Positions 39,743-50,960 of a stretch of 64,000 bases of DNA are shown piece after piece (position 1 is the stretch's first letter; each line of letters opens with the position of its first letter). The position numbers were made by a program, and so were the translations under genes. The DNA comes from Gymnopus androsaceus JB14 (lineage: Eukaryota > Basidiomycota > Agaricomycetes > Agaricales > Omphalotaceae), in contig ML769402.1 of assembly GCA_009733575.1 (NCBI GenBank), forward strand, positions 98,735 through 162,734, read 5' to 3'. Under the pieces are notes generated by a model. The model ran no database searches. It was not told the origin of the DNA and saw only the letters and a list, made by a program, of their open reading frames with translations.

Positions 39743-42017
39743 TCACCGTATGCCAGCAGTAGCTTTTTGCAATGCCCGTTTGATACCCAACTGCGCCTTC
39801 TTAAGTTCGTCCGCGGTAGAGTCCTCAATCTCCAATTTTTCTAGGGCACGAGCGAGCTCAGCCTCAACCTGGGACTTGGCTCCACGCTTGAGCTTCATGC
39901 CAATCTCCGGTGAGGTTATGGTGCTCTCGACCTGGTGAACGTACGCCTCGAGGTCAGACTTTGCCTCATGACGAGCGGAGAACTCCTTGTCGGCCATCTT
40001 GAACTGCTCAGCATCCTTGATCATCTGGTCAATCTCAGCCGATGAGAGACGTCCGACAGAGTTGGTGATGCCTGAGAGGGCGATGAGAAGTGTGGAATAA
40101 AAATTGTGCAAATCAACTCACTGATGGATGCCTTGCGGCCAGAAGCACGGTCTTGAGCCGATACCTTCAACAGACCGTTGGCGTCAACCTCAAAGGTAGT
40201 GACGAGTTCAGCCTGGCCACGGGCCATTGGAGGAATACCATTGAGTTCGAATTCTCCAAGCAGACGGTTATCTCTGCACTGAGTACGCTCTCCTTCGTAA
40301 CTACGAGAGTTGAGCATATTACAAACGTTAAACAGAAAGCAAGACGTACACGGGGAAAGTGACAGTGGTCTGGTTGTCCTCGACGGTGGTGAATACTCGT
40401 GACTTGTTGGTAGGGATAGGTGTGTTACGAGGAACGACGATACCGAAAACGTCACCTTGCATGGCAACACCGAGAGATAGAGGTGCGACATCGAGGAGGA
40501 GCAGGTCCTTGGTCTGCTCAGAGGTCTGTCCAGTAAGGACGGCGGCTTGCACAGCGGCACCATAAGCAACTGCCTCATCGGGGTTGATGGACTTGTTCAA
40601 CTGACGTCCACCAAAGTACTCTGATACGAGTGCTTGGATTTTAGGAATACGGGTTGAACCACCGACAAGGACGATATCGTCGACCTTTTCACGGGCCATC
40701 TTGGCATCCTTGAGCACCTTCTCAACAGGATCGAGCGTCGATTTGAACATGGCGGCATTGATCTCCTCGAAACGAGCACGGGTGATATTTGCGGAGAAAG
40801 TCCTCACCCTAAAAAGGCATGAGGGACGCAGTTTAGGCGGCCAGAAAGTGAAACTGACCTGGTAGAGAGAGTCGACCTCAACAGTGGTCTGTGTAACACT
40901 AGAAAGTGTCCTCTTGGCACGCTCACAAGCACTTCTTAGACGTCTAAGAGCACGAGGATCGTCAGAGATGTCGTGTTTTGACTTGCGCTTGAACTCGTTC
41001 TTGAAGTGGTCCAGGAGAGTGTTGTCAAAGTCCTCACCACCCAAGTGAGTGTCACCAGCAGTTGCCTTGACGGCAAAGACACCACCGCTGATGTTCAGTA
41101 AGGAAACATCGAAAGTTCCTCCTCCCAAATCGAAGATGAGAACGTTCTTTTCGGCTTTTGACTGACGGTCAAGACCGTAAGCGATGGCGGCAGCGGTAGG
41201 TTCGTTGATGATACGAAGAACATCAAGACCGGCGATGGCGCCAGCGTCCTTTGTTGCGAGACGCTGGGAGTCGTTGAAGTAGGCAGGGACGCTAAAAAGA
41301 CCAGAGTAATGAATATGTAAAGTTGGGTAAAACGACAGTGCAGAATACGAACGTGACGACAGCCTTTTTTACAGTCTTTCCGAGCTTAGCCTCTGAGATT
41401 TCTTTCATCTTGACCAAGACCATGGAGGAGATTTCCTGAGGGCTAAAGGTCTTTTCCTCGCCAAGGTAGCTAACCTTGATCAGCGGGGAGCCATCCTTCT
41501 CGATGACTTCAAAAGGCCAGTGGGTCATATCCTAATCGCGATAGAGTGAGATATGCGTGCGATAACTGGAAAAACCCGCAGCTACCTTTTTTACGTCTGG
41601 GTCGCTGTGAGGCGCAAAAGTTGATGATCAGCGATAAGTCGAGGGTTGCTGGGATTTAGCACACATACTCAAATCTGCGACCTATGAGACGCTTTGCGTC
41701 GAACACGGTGTTCTTTGGGTTCATAGCGGCCTGATTTTTAGCGGCATCACCAATCAGACGCTCCTCCGCAGAGAAGGCGACATATGAAGGTGTAGTCCGG
41801 TTACCCTCTGAAGCAAGAGCATGAGCAAACGAAAAGGTATGATTCAAAAAGACTTACGGTCATTGGCAATGATTTCGACACGGTCGTTTTGCCAGACACC
41901 AACACAACTAAAAATTTCAATCAGCCTTGGAAAGATACGTAAAACAAATTGAAAAACTCACGAGTATGTGGTTCCGAGATCGATACCAATAGCACCGTCG
42001 TACACTTCGTCAGCCAT
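39743..42017 (-). CDS. SSB1: Ribosome-associated Hsp70 chaperone, SSB type
   Basis: Hsp70 of the fungal Ssb class, which binds nascent chains at the ribosome with the RAC complex. ATG 42017 opens [20 protein letters not shown], with the ATP-binding phosphate 1 loop in [10 protein letters not shown]. It continues [50 protein letters not shown] (phosphate 2), [36 protein letters not shown], and the substrate domain from [20 protein letters not shown]. Ssb-specific features are the [13 protein letters not shown] segment, the [20 protein letters not shown] strand, [19 protein letters not shown], and an end in [15 protein letters not shown] instead of an EEVD tail. About eight short introns are present. 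The frame is intact, and the gene is divergent from MRP4. Confidence 0.93.
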
Positions 42018-42173
42018 TTTTAAGAAGAAGGAGGAGAAAAATGAAAGGAAGAAAGAGGAAGGAAGATGTGATGGTACGGGAAGAAGCAAAAAAAAAATTC
42101 TGGCCTCGCACTTTCGCATGCACCGCCACCTGCCGTCTTCCCGATTCCGAACGCTCTTTCGAGTTTTTTTACA
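42018..42173. promoter_or_regulatory. Shared divergent promoter, SSB / MRP4
   Basis: The 156 bp between the two start codons contains a purine-rich stretch (aagaaggaggagaaaaatg at about 42020) read as polypyrimidine from the SSB side. It pairs two translation-related genes, one cytosolic and one mitochondrial. Confidence 0.5.
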
Positions 42174-43134
42174 ATGCAACTTCGTCCACCGCGGCTAGCT
42201 TCATTAAAATTCACGAGGAATTTGCCTCGTCATGTTTCTACAAAGACACCACAGCCTCTGGAGACAGAGGATGACTGGACAGACTTTCAGCAGACCAGAA
42301 CCAGTCTCAAAACACTGAGTACGTTTTATTACAGAGTCATATCTGTAATAATAAACTAATGAATTTACAGTGGATGGAATGAGCCGGTATGGCTCTCAGC
42401 AGACCTCACAATGGGCTCTGCGAGATTCTCTGCATAAACCGGCAAAAGACGCGACATTATCTGCTCTTCTTGCTTCCGGCGCTCATTTTGGACACGCATC
42501 TTCACGGATGAATCCCAATTTTATGCCATACGCATATGGTACCCGTGCTGGTATCACTCTTATTGATCTCGACCACACCCTCCCTCTTCTCCGTAGAGCA
42601 GCCAAAGTCGTCCGGGCCATCGCTGCTAATGACGGTCAAATCGTATTCATTGGCACGCGCCCAGATATACGTCCCGTCGTACAAAAGGCCGCACAGCGTC
42701 TAGGCCCCCAAGGCTATCACGTTGGTGATAGATGGCTGCCTGGTACATTGACCAACAAATGGCAAATGTTTGGCCACGAAATCGTTCGCTCCAAGCGTAT
42801 AATTCCCGACCTGGTCATTCTCCTCAATCCCATCTCTAACATGTGCGCCATCCAAGAATGTGCGCTTTCAAATGTCCCTACCATAGCCATTGTCGACTCT
42901 AATGTCGATCCACGCATCGTCATGTATCCGATACCGGCAAACGACGAAAGTCCACGGACAGCAGAAATTATCGCAGGTGTGTTGAGCATCGCTGGACGCG
43001 AAGGAATTGCGATTCGTGAAGCAGAGGAGCAAAGGATAACATCGGCAGTGGAAAGTGCCTTTGAGGACATTGAAAAGACTGATTTTGAAAAGGAGACTGC
43101 GGAGCCTACACGGGCACAGTCGTATGATCATTAA
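42174..43134 (+). CDS. MRP4: Mitochondrial small ribosomal subunit protein uS2m (MRP4)
   Basis: Exons 42174-42318 and 42371-43134 give 302 aa with the intron 42319-42370. The N-terminus MQLRPPRLASLKFTRNLPRH is basic and Ser/Thr-rich, a probable mitochondrial presequence. The S2 core follows: LSALLASGAHFGHASSRMNP, YGTRAGITLIDLDHTLPLLR, VVRAIAANDGQIVFIGTRPD, RWLPGTLTNKWQMFG, PDLVILLNPISNMCAIQECA and VPTIAIVDSNVDPRIVMYPI. These are the hallmark blocks of bacterial/mitochondrial uS2. The spliced length is divisible by three and both splice sites are canonical. Confidence 0.93.
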
Positions 43135-43170
43135 TTCCGGTACATTACTATACATGAAATAAAATGGTAT

Positions 43171-45011
43171 CTAATTGTTCTCGGATGGTGAATTTTGCAA
43201 GCTGGACCAGTATTCTAGAAGAATTGTCAGTGACCAAACGACAATGGAATTTGGGGGCGGGGCTCACCTTCCGCGTCTTGTAAAGCCTTGACGTTACCCT
43301 TCAGTTTGTTGATCGTCTCGATATACTCGTCCTCTTCTACACTGTCAAAGACGATACCGCCTCCAGCTTGTAAGTAAGCTACCCCGTCTTTAAAGGTCAT
43401 CGTCCGTATCGCAATGCACGTGTCCATCTCGTCGTCAGCAAAGTCAAATCGCCCTACGGCACCTGCATAGACACCGCGGCGTTCCTTTTCCAGCGAAGAT
43501 ACGATCTCGATCGCCTTGATCTTTGGTGCGCCGGAAACAGTGCCAGCAGGGAATATCGAGCGAAAAGCGTCAAATCTAGAATCATTAATTCAGTCATTGA
43601 GAATAAAACCAGAAACTGCTTTATTACCTTGTCAAACCCTCTCTGAGCTTGCCGGAAACTTGAGAGGTCAGATGAATAACATGGCTGAACTTTTCAAGCC
43701 TCATGAGGTGATCAACCTTTACCGTCTTCGGGTCGCACACGCGATTTACATCATTGCGAGCCAGGTCGACCAGCATGATATGCTCTGCGCGATCCTTCTC
43801 AGAGTTGAGTAGAGTCGCACCGAGCTGTTCGTCCTCTGGATAAAGGATTCAGATATTGTGTTTAATAATAACGACGATGAACTCACCCTCTGGCGTCTTC
43901 CCTCGCTTCGTGGTTCCTGCAATGGCATGATTGAAAACAGTGTTCTTTTCCACCTTGCACAGAGTCTCTGGGCTAGCACCGACAATTTGTAGGTCTCCGC
44001 AGTCCAAGTAGAACATGTATGGACTAGGATTGACCTGACGCAGATGCCGGTATGCATTAAACGGGTGTAGAGACGTCGGACGCGCCAAACGTTGGGAAGG
44101 AACTGCCTGGATGATGTCCCCAGCCACTATGTGCTTTTTGAGTGTAGTGACGAAACTCTCGTAACCTGCCTTCCCGACATTGGAAACAGCTTCATTTCCG
44201 AGGACAATTGGAGGCTGAGGAGGCTCCGGAGTAGCGGAGATGAGCAGGGATTTTGCTAGTCTGCGCGCCTTGTCAACAGCGGTCTGATATACAAAAGAGA
44301 GGTTGTTCTTTCCGACATCGTCAGGTAAAAAGACATGCGAAACGACCTTCAAGGTCTGGAAAATGTGATCATAGATGACAAGGGTGTCGACCAGCATGAA
44401 CACGGCCTCGGGAATATTCAGAGGGTCCTCGAGTTCACAGGCAGTCTTTGGTTCAAAGTGCTGGATGCAATCGTATGCGACATAACCAATGGCGCCCCCT
44501 GTAAATGTAGGTACTTCTGGAATCTTGACATACTGGTGAAGTGCAAGTTCTTTTTGGAGAGCAATCATAGGATCTCCGGAGATTTCTTCGTTGGGACCAG
44601 TCTTAATTGTTTTAATAGGATCTAGATGAGATGAGGTGAACTGATGAATGCGAATAGACAAATTTGTGACTTGCCTGCTCCAATGAAACTGTACCGCGCG
44701 ACACTTTCGCCACCGACGACCGATTCTAGTAGGAAGCTGTATTTGGAGTCCTTGGCAATCCGCATATAAGCCATAACTGGCGTTATAAGGTCGGCGGGAA
44801 GCTGAACATAGACCGGAACGCAATTTCCTCGCTTCTCGTGAAGGATGAGTCTTTCGACATCAGCCAGCGAAGGATAGGCTACAAGTTTCTAATAAGGTCG
44901 CGTCAAATGAGAGAATGAAGAGATATAAAGAAGAATTACCGATGCGTTCAAGGACATTGATGATAGTCTCGGTAAAGCAGCTCGTTTGAGGGCTTCGGCA
45001 ATTTCAATCAT
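43171..45011 (-). CDS. TRP2: Anthranilate synthase component I
   Basis: Converts chorismate to anthranilate, the first committed step of tryptophan synthesis, with the glutaminase of Trp3. ATG 45011 opens [20 protein letters not shown]. Key blocks are [39 protein letters not shown] (Leu-Leu-Glu-Ser of the Trp-inhibition site), [19 protein letters not shown], the catalytic [69 protein letters not shown] and [20 protein letters not shown]. The C-terminus is ALQDAEEYW plus a short tail, stop 43171-43173. The intron 44622-44674 has a GC donor (gcaagt) and is required for the SFIGADP codons. The other introns are GT-AG. The frame is intact. Confidence 0.94.
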
Positions 45012-45081
45012 TTTAGCGCTGGTACTCTAGTGGGGAGTCATTTAACGGTTCTTTTTCTTTTTATACCTTTTCTTCCTGACT
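45012..45081. promoter_or_regulatory. Very short (70 bp) divergent intergenic region, TRP2 / SHQ1
   Basis: Only 70 bp separate the two divergent start codons. Both 5' UTRs and core promoters must overlap or extend into the neighbouring gene. A T-rich tract (ggttctttttctttttatac) lies on the SHQ1 side. Confidence 0.55.
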
Positions 45082-46732
45082 ATGATCACACCTCGGTTTT
45101 CTTGCACCCAGACGGCCGAGTCCGTAATCATCTCGGTTTATTGCCCTTCAGTTCGTGTATGTGCGCACTGGCTCCATTCCGCTGTCATGTTTCACTCAAT
45201 CAGTTGAAAAAAAGTAGGCTTCAGATGTCGAGATCAACGTGGATAGCAATCTGTTCTCTCTTCATATTAATCCCTACTTTCTGCGATTAAATTTCACCAA
45301 CTCTCTGATCGAGGATGATGCTTCTTCGGCCAAATATGACCCTAGCACCGGTTATCTGACCGTAACACTTACGAAGGAGATCAAAGGACAGGAATTCAAA
45401 GACTTGGATCTGTTGGCTAAATTGCTGGCTCCGCGGCCGACAGTAAAGGAACCCTCGATTGAGGTTATCTCCGCTGAAAGCACGGCCGAAGACCCAGATG
45501 AACTCGTTTCCCAAACTCAAAACCTGTCCTTAGATGAACGCGAGATCCTAGAAGGTTCGGATATCCAAACTGACTCACCGATCTGGGCCTAACAGATTCA
45601 TAGCCGCTTCAAATGACTGGCAGCTTCCTCAAGAAATACCGCCTCCAGGACAGCCTATACTAAGCGTTCGAGCTCGTTATGGCTTTCTAGACATGCACCA
45701 TGGCTACTTTTACAAATGCTGCCTACACTGAAAACGAGGTCAACGAACTTGGCTCCGATGCTGAAATTCTGACACCCCTTGAGCGGCGTCAAAAACGTAT
45801 CAAGCATGAGGATGAAAAATGGGACGAAGAATACTATATGCAAGTTGTGATTCTAGCTTACAGTCCAGAAGAATCTAAACCTTTCTTCTCGCAGGGCCGA
45901 CTTTGCCGATGATGAACACATCCGGGAGCTCCTTCATTGGAATCATCCGCTACCTATCCGACAGTGCCCCATTTACATACACCGATAAAGAAAATTCGAT
46001 GATGCTTAACTTGCCTCGCAAAGAGTGTATGCATATCTCCTTTCACTGTTGATCTTATGTTCTAACACGCAGAATAGATCTTCCGACCAGCGCTCAGACG
46101 TACAGCCTGATACTTGACCTTGATTACTTTTCTGTTTTCGTACGCGTATGACGCGCGCACGACTCAGCATGATCCGACACCGGAAAGCCCTTGGACCATT
46201 TGCTCATTAACACCATCATTCTCCGCCCTAGATTCTCCTCCGTATCTGTCTGAGCCAAGATCGTTAATAACGGAGCTCTCTCTCGACGATACATCTAACG
46301 CACTTATTCCATCTTATCGGAGGTCGCTGGCGTTTCCGTTGTATCGATCCTTTACATTGGCCGAAAAGTGTCGTGAAGACGTGGCAAACCTTCTTCTCAA
46401 GGGAAAACGTATCATTTTTCGTTGTCTTTTAGAAATGAAGGATATTCTCGATCATCACGAAGTTTATTATGTGTACAACAAAGTCTGGCTGGATGATCTT
46501 TGTGTTTGGATACAAGCATATGCAAGGTTAGTTGAATGATAATGGGCATGCTTCTTTCAGAATTGTTGACTTTTCCCCCCGTAGCGATGATGTTTTAACG
46601 CGGCTTGGAAACCTTGTCAAGGATACATCAATAACCAAGGAGTCTATAGGCTGGGACCTTGAACAATTGGAAGCCGCAGTTAGGCAAATGCAGGCGGACG
46701 GGGAACGCGAAGTAGACAGCGACGATGAATGA
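45082..46732 (+). CDS. SHQ1: H/ACA snoRNP assembly chaperone SHQ1 (three apparent frameshifts)
   Basis: Shq1 holds Cbf5/dyskerin before H/ACA RNP assembly. Exon 1 (45082-45156) encodes MITPRFSCTQTAESVIISVY. Intron 45157-45217 leads to SDVEINVDSNLFSLHINPYF, which completes the N-terminal CS domain. Next come EYYMADFADDEHIRELLHW across a GC-AG intron (45840-45894), ESPWTICSLTPSFSALDSPP, and the SHQ1-specific core RRSLAFPLYRSFTLAEKCRE / LEMKDILDHHEVYYVYNKVW. The end is DSDDE and TGA 46730-46732. Single extra bases are needed in the T run at 45708-45711, at about 45950 and at about 46120 to keep the frame. These look like sequence errors in an otherwise well-conserved essential gene. Confidence 0.88.
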
Positions 46733-46949
46733 CACCTTTATCTTCTATGAATGGTGTGACATGTTTTTCTGTGTCTTTTCTCTTTGTTCGAGGCATTGGT
46801 GGTGCCCTTTGTGTGGATATGTATATCTACCTCTCGAATGGTATTTTCTGGTTCACCCATTCCGTCACTATAGCATGTCTTTCCAGTCATTTGGCGGCTT
46901 CGTTTGCGATGATGGCCTGGACCAATCCGGGAATAGTGCACACAAAGCA

Positions 46950-47395
46950 CTGTTCTTGAAGACTCCGATGACGAGGCTGAAAACTCGAGGGTAGATCCAA
47001 TCCAGGAGATTCGCAATAGATGGGAGGTTGAACACAGAGCCCCGAAGGAACATCCTTCGCTACTAGAAGCTCCCAGTCTGGTGATGCCCTCCAGGATGAT
47101 ACTGTTCCTTCCAAACAAAACCCAGCTGCAGAAGTTGCTGCGGTTGAAGACGAGGATATTGTTCCTTCCTCGCAACTTCAAGCTGATTATCCTCTGCCTG
47201 ATTATATTCTGCCTATCTCCCGCCCTAATAGTCCGGAAAGAGTCCGGATTCCTCCACATTGGCGCAAGCGCAAGGCTGTTTTACGGGAGGGCTCAGTGGA
47301 CCATGCGTCGGACTCTGAACCATCTAGAGAGTTTGAAGATGAAGGAGATGAAGATGCAGAGGCAAATTTATTGACATCATCATGGCTGTCGATGT
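46950..47395 (+). pseudogene. Fragment of an unknown acidic protein gene at the transposon boundary
   Basis: The plus strand has coding-like frames: TVLEDSDDEAENSRVDPIQE, then after a frame change at about 47050 SQSGDALQDDTVPSKQNPAA, ILPISRPNSPERVRIPPHWR and SDSEPSREFEDEGDEDAEAN. The composition is acidic with one basic PPHWRKRK patch. There is no start and no known domain. The transposon array begins about 300 bp downstream, so this may be the remnant of a gene interrupted by it. Confidence 0.35.
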
Positions 47396-48284
47396 CTGGA
47401 GGGTGAGAAATCAGGTGCTTTTGTTGGCCTGTCGCGCTCCGATTCTGGCTTGTCTTTGGGCGCCCTTCAGCTTCGACGCACCCGAGCGTAGGTGGGTCGA
47501 CTGCCTCGTTCCCCTGGCAGTACCTATGACCACCTATCATGGCCACCACGACTACGCCACGACTACTGCGACCGCTAGGGCTATTAGCAGCACCGGGATC
47601 CACACTGGAAGAGATAGGTTCTGACTGAGGAACAAGCTGTCGGAATCTGCCGTTCTCGTCAACGAGTTGGTCTTCGACTATCCAATCCTGATATTAGATG
47701 GGTAACGGTATCGGTGCCATATTACTGTCCTGGTGGTCAGATATGTGGATTGGGTTCGCTCTTCGTGGCCAAGAAGAGACCAAGAAGAACGGCGTTTCTG
47801 TGCTCGGGATCGAGAGCAACTGCTTTGCCGTGGAGATGTTCCAAGGATTTTTTTTTGGCTCCAGTTCACGACGAAATATTCATCTGACTGTTTCTAGTCA
47901 ATTCTATTGCTTTAAACGACGAAGAAAGACACTCAGTTCCTTGTGGTATCGGATAGAGAAATCGTATTCAACAAATCGGAGATGGCAGTTCCCCGAATCA
48001 GCCAGCGAATGAAGTATAGATCTTGTTACTCACTAGCTCGTCTTCTGTCTCCGGAAGCACATAACAGTGCTGCAAAGCGCTCCATTTGCCACAAATAACA
48101 CAGCGCAGAATTTCTCGAAAGATATCCCTGCTATCATGGCAAGGCTGTCATGAAATGCTGCGGTGGTGGAGGAAACACTCTGAGAAGGTACTGACACCCT
48201 TGGTTCGAACCCTAGTGCGCTGCAGGCTGTCCGTTTAATGCGTTCGAGTTTGAAAGTCTTTCGCTGAGAAAAAGTGTGTTGCAG

Positions 48285-48640
48285 AATGCCCCTCATGCCC
48301 CGGGGCATTTGGGGCATATTGGGGATATATGCCCCGGGAGACCAGAAGTAAAATAATATTTATGGGACTCTTACGGGGCGCCATCCACTGCGCGGGGCTT
48401 TCTCTTTCTCCCTTTCTTTCTTTATTTGGGAATATCCTTATCAATATTAACTCTGATTGCAGCGCCGGCCGCGATGGCCACTGCGTGGAGCACTGGTGGA
48501 AACTACGTTTCCCACCCTTTGTGCTGCCGCGAGCCCACTGCGCGGGGTTTCCTTTTCTTCTCTTCCGGACTAAACCGGCGGGAACGGATCGAGCTCAGGA
48601 CATACGGGGCATATGAGGCATATGTGATTGGGGCATTTCA
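48285..48640. mobile_element. GC-rich MITE-like insert in S1
   Basis: About 356 bp with inverted ends AATGCCCC...GGGGCATT, inserted in the Gypsy-derived sequence. It holds the small palindrome ggggcata...tatgcccc at 48312-48337 and several ggggcat/atgcccc repeats. Its base composition (GC-rich, with CpG) contrasts with the CpG-poor surroundings, so it is probably younger. The copy at about 62748-63103 has the palindrome's loop inverted. Confidence 0.6.
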
Positions 48641-48652
48641 TGGTGTACAGTC

Positions 48653-49000
48653 TTAAGGGAGAGGACTGCCAACCCAGCATGGCAGTTCCCACAATCCAAA
48701 CATGGTGGCAGAATGTACTTGGTTGTTATAAGCAAATTCAGCTGTGGGTAACCATTCATGCCAGTCGGACTGGTGATAGATGATAGTTGATAAACAAACA
48801 AAGATAGTGTTCAGTTTCTTGGTTTGTTTGTTCAGTTTGTCCATTGGTTTGTGGATGATATGCTGTGGTGAAATTTGCTTTGTTTCTAAGTTGTTTATAG
48901 AGTTCTTTCATGAACCCAGAATGGAATTGTGGACCTCAATCATGAACAATCTTTTGGAAAAGTCCATGAATAGGAAAGATCTTTTCTCTATACATTCGAG
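48653..49000 (-). pseudogene. Ty3/Gypsy integrase, C-terminal part of core (copy 1)
   Basis: Minus-strand reading gives the integrase blocks VHD-stop-GPQF, YHPQTNGQTE-type sequence and WHEWLPTAEFAYNNQVHSAT, the second half of the DDE core of chromovirus-like Gypsy elements. One stop is a TGA where the family has the Arg of DRGPQF, and there are frameshifts. It is separated from the first half of the integrase by the hairpin element H1. Confidence 0.75.
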
Positions 49001-49042
49001 CCATGCCTTCTGACATTAATGACATGTGGGTTGGACATCAGC

Positions 49043-49393
49043 AAAAACTGTTTTGGGCCCAGGAGGATCTAAGGTCACCTAGTCCTCTTAGGCAACCTGA
49101 GGCATCCTAGTTGGCCCAGGAAAAAGGGTAAAACTTTGGACACCTCAGGTATCCTAGTCATCCTAGGTGTCCTGGGATATCCTGAGGGTGTCCTGGGGCA
49201 TCCTAGGATAGAACCTTTATCCTAGGATGCCCAGGATGCCCCAGGATACCCCAGGATATCCCAGGACACCTAGGATGACTAGGATACCTGAGGTGTCCAA
49301 ATTTTTACCCTTTTTCCTGGGCCAACTAGGATGCCTCAGGTTGCCTAAGAGGACTAGGTGACCTTAGATCCTCCTGGGCCCAAAACAGTTTTT
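49043..49393. repeat. Hairpin (foldback) element H1
   Basis: Near-perfect inverted repeat. The left arm is about 49043-49210 and the right arm about 49218-49393, with a loop of about 7 nt (gaacctt). Outer ends read AAAAACTGTTTTGGGCCC and its complement. The arms are built of short units of the type cccaggat / cctaggat. The right arm has an extra unit or two. It lies inside the Gypsy integrase, between the SEKT codons and the following FADVQP codons. Confidence 0.9.
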
Positions 49394-50960
49394 TCTGATG
49401 GAACAAGTCTAATTTGCTTTGTATAGTGATCAGTGAATACTGCTATAGCATCAAATCCTCTGGCTTCTGGTAGCTTTCCAATTAAGTCTACTCCAACAAA
49501 TTCCCAGGGTCCGGATGGTTTGTTTTGATGAATTTTCATGGCTTGGCACTTCTCACATCCTTTTATGTACATTCGGATGTCATTTCTGATTCCTGGCCAC
49601 CAATAGCTACAAGTAACCAGTTCCCACATTTTGTATTGACCCAGATGTCCTCCAAGGATTGTATCATGGTGTTTCTTTATAATTTCTCCTTGTAATTCTT
49701 GGTTCTTTGGCACATAAATGCAATTTTTCCATGTGATAACTCCATCTCATTCATTAGTCCAATATTTGTCTTTTCCATTTAATGCTTCAACTACCAATTT
49801 GTCTACATTGTTGGCATATTTTATGATTTTGTCGATTATAGCATCTTCTGGACTATTGGTTTTGTGGATTGCATTGATGAAAAATTCTGGTTTAAGAAAA
49901 ATGATGTCCTTGTTGTCATTCACCCCCATTTCAAGGTTTGTCATCCTTGACAAAGTGTCAGCTTTTCCCATGGAAGTACCTGGTTTATGATGAAGAACAA
50001 ATTCATATTTGGATAATTCCGTAACCCAATGTGCTTGTCATTGATTAAGTTTTTGCAGTTTACGGAAGTATTGCAGATTCTGGTGATCGGTCCATATCTT
50101 GAATGGTTCTCTAGCACCCATAAGATATTGATGCCATTCCAATAGTGAATCCATGATAGCCATCATTTCTTTATCATAGATTTCATAATTTCTTTCAACA
50201 TCATTGAGCAATCTAGATCTAAAAGCTACCAGTCTCCATTTTCCATCAACCTGTTGCAATAGTACAGCACCATTGGCAAAATCTGATGAATCAGCTTCTA
50301 CTCAGAACTGTTCATTATCAAGTGGGATTACGAGTGTGACATCTTCTGCAATTCTTGATTTCAGAGTTTCAAAGGCTTGAAACTCTTCAGGACCCCATGA
50401 CCATTCTGCATTCCCTGTGAGTTTGCTAAGAGGTCTAGCAACATGGCTGAATCCTCAAATAAAGCATCTAAAGAACTTACAAAATCCTAAAAAGGATTGT
50501 ATGTCTCATTTCTTCTTTGGGATTGGCCAATCCTTGACTTCTTTGACTTTCTTTGGATCCATTCTCACTTGACCATTTCTGACAATGATACCAAGGTAAT
50601 TAACATGAGGTGATTTGAATGTGCATTTTTCTGGTTTGAGATAAAGCCCATTCTCTTCAAGGATTCTGAGTACTTCATGTACAATGCAGCAGTGTTCCTC
50701 AATAGTGTCCATGAAAACAAGAATATCATCCATGTAGATGATTACGTGTCCTTCATCAATTAGACATTTCAGAATGTGATTCATGAATGCCTGAAACATT
50801 GCAGGAGAGTTTGTCAGACCAAAGAACATGACTGTTGGTTTGAATAATCCTCAATTAGTTCTGAATGCTGCCTTCCACTCATCACCATCTTTGATTCAGA
50901 TATTGTTGTATCCCCACCAAATGTCCATCTTTGTGAAAACCTTAGCTAGGGCTTACCACA
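49394..50960 (-). pseudogene. Ty3/Gypsy retrotransposon pol relic, R1 (RT, RNase H, integrase N-terminal half)
   Basis: Read on the minus strand from about 50960. RT palm: MDIWWGYNN, FGLTNSPAMFQAFMNHILKC, VIIYMDDILVF (catalytic YMDD), YLGIIVRNGQVRMDPKKVKE. RNase H: FANGAVLLQQ, RNYEIYDKEMMAIMDSLLEW, WTDHQNLQYF, MGKADTLSRM. Integrase: HHDTILGGHLGQYKMWELV, CEKCQAMKIHQNKPSGPWEF, DAIAVFTDHYTKQIRLVPS. Gag, protease and the first part of RT are absent. At least four in-frame stops are TGA at positions where the family has Arg. It is followed at 49393 by the hairpin H1. Confidence 0.85.

Larger units (their letters stand above)
47696..49042. mobile_element. Transposon block S1 (includes C-terminal part of Gypsy integrase)
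   Basis: Repeated almost exactly at 62158-63428, starting agatgggtaacggtatcggt in both. The first 590 bp contain an unclassified minus-strand frame (VNWSQKKILG-type). The last 400 bp carry integrase sequence in line with the Gypsy pol on the other side of H1. A MITE-like insert lies between. Confidence 0.7.

Noticed and set aside
47678..47869. Minus-strand ORF in block S1 as a host gene
   Set aside because: The same frame recurs in S2 joined to a different upstream sequence; it is part of a repeated element and has no known domain.
48205..48225. ggttcgaaccc resembling a tRNA/SINE B box
   Set aside because: No matching A box or cloverleaf could be found, and the motif is broken in the S2 copy.
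49043..49393. Repeated units in the hairpin as a CRISPR array
   Set aside because: The units are inverted around a centre with no unique spacers, and the genome is eukaryotic.
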